A DNA stretch of 64,000 bases from Psychroserpens sp. NJDZ02 (GTDB lineage Bacteria > Bacteroidota > Bacteroidia > Flavobacteriales > Flavobacteriaceae): positions 2,610,001 through 2,674,000 of the forward strand of contig NZ_CP039451.1 in assembly GCF_004843725.1 (NCBI RefSeq). Reading direction: 5' to 3'. How positions within the stretch are numbered: position 1 is the first letter of the stretch; every line of letters starts with the position of its first letter. A model generated the notes under the pieces. It ran no database searches, was not told where the DNA came from, and saw only the letters and a program-made list of their open reading frames with translations. The position numbers and the translations under genes were made by a program. Positions 63,978-64,000 of the stretch are shown here, in pieces.

Positions 63978-64000
63978 ATGTCGTTCAAAAAATACCATCC
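63978..64000 (+). CDS. 5' end of a gene cut by the window edge
   Basis: ATG at 63978 opens MSFKKYHP before the window stops. The first residues recall the start of Bacteroidota DEAD/DEAH-box helicases (MSFKKLHP-type), but seven codons are too few to name it. The upstream promoter-like element supports a real start. Confidence 0.4.

Overview
The window is chromosomal DNA from a member of the Bacteroidota, most likely a marine Flavobacteriaceae close to Olleya, Lacinutrix or Psychroserpens. The evidence is very low GC, TAnnTTTG-type -7 promoter elements, few Shine-Dalgarno sites, a T9SS sorting tail, type III glutamine synthetase, and small Bacteroidota-specific families (DUF4293, DUF3078, DUF1599, DUF4197, Lacal_2735-like). 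The genus is a guess. Most of the window is ordinary core chromosome; no prophage, CRISPR array or insertion sequence was seen.

Layout. 1-735: 3' end of a 23S rRNA gene, 5S rRNA and terminator, then a gene-free purine-rich stretch. 1.4-12.3 kb: Pif1-like helicase, acyl-CoA dehydrogenase, anmK, an amino-acid dehydrogenase, a NhaD antiporter, an ExbB/ExbD/TonB set and folC. 12.4-16.9 kb: the least familiar block, with a miniature GrpE-like protein, a divergent Hsp70 and a convergent one-TM protein. 17-33.6 kb: tRNA-Val, rho, DUF4293, truA, an ABC exporter, cdaA/lipoprotein/folP, DUF1599, a DoxX fusion, a lone ABC permease, tpiA, prmA, an M57-like metalloprotease, clpS and an M50 protease. 34-43.5 kb: a TlpA-like thioredoxin protein, tRNA-Arg, a 50-codon gene, an MscS channel, a T9SS-exported endonuclease I, and a BlaR1/BlaI-type pair with a striking three-site operator. 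43.6-57.8 kb: a Ca/Na exchanger, two divergent glutamine synthetases (GSII, GSIII), purM, DUF3078, two paralogous 8-TM proteins, a mini ABC pair, prfA, pyrF, a periplasmic-binding-fold protein and small proteins. 57.9-64 kb: purU, the fused mutase icmF, OsmC, a 33-residue peptide with 10 cysteines, a SigZ-type sigma factor and the first codons of a further gene.

The points of most interest are (i) the GrpE-like/Hsp70/TM-protein block; (ii) the short cysteine-rich peptide directly upstream of a SigZ-like sigma factor whose own tail is cysteine-rich; (iii) three AACT-N8-AGTT dyads at an exact 20-bp pitch over the BlaI-type promoter; (iv) a hairpin repeat family with a constant 21-nt core and covarying stems, found in an array, inside the icmF reading frame and behind icmF; and (v) an ABC permease whose first membrane helix can only be read from a CTG start. 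Assignments rest on reading motifs by eye; no database search was run.
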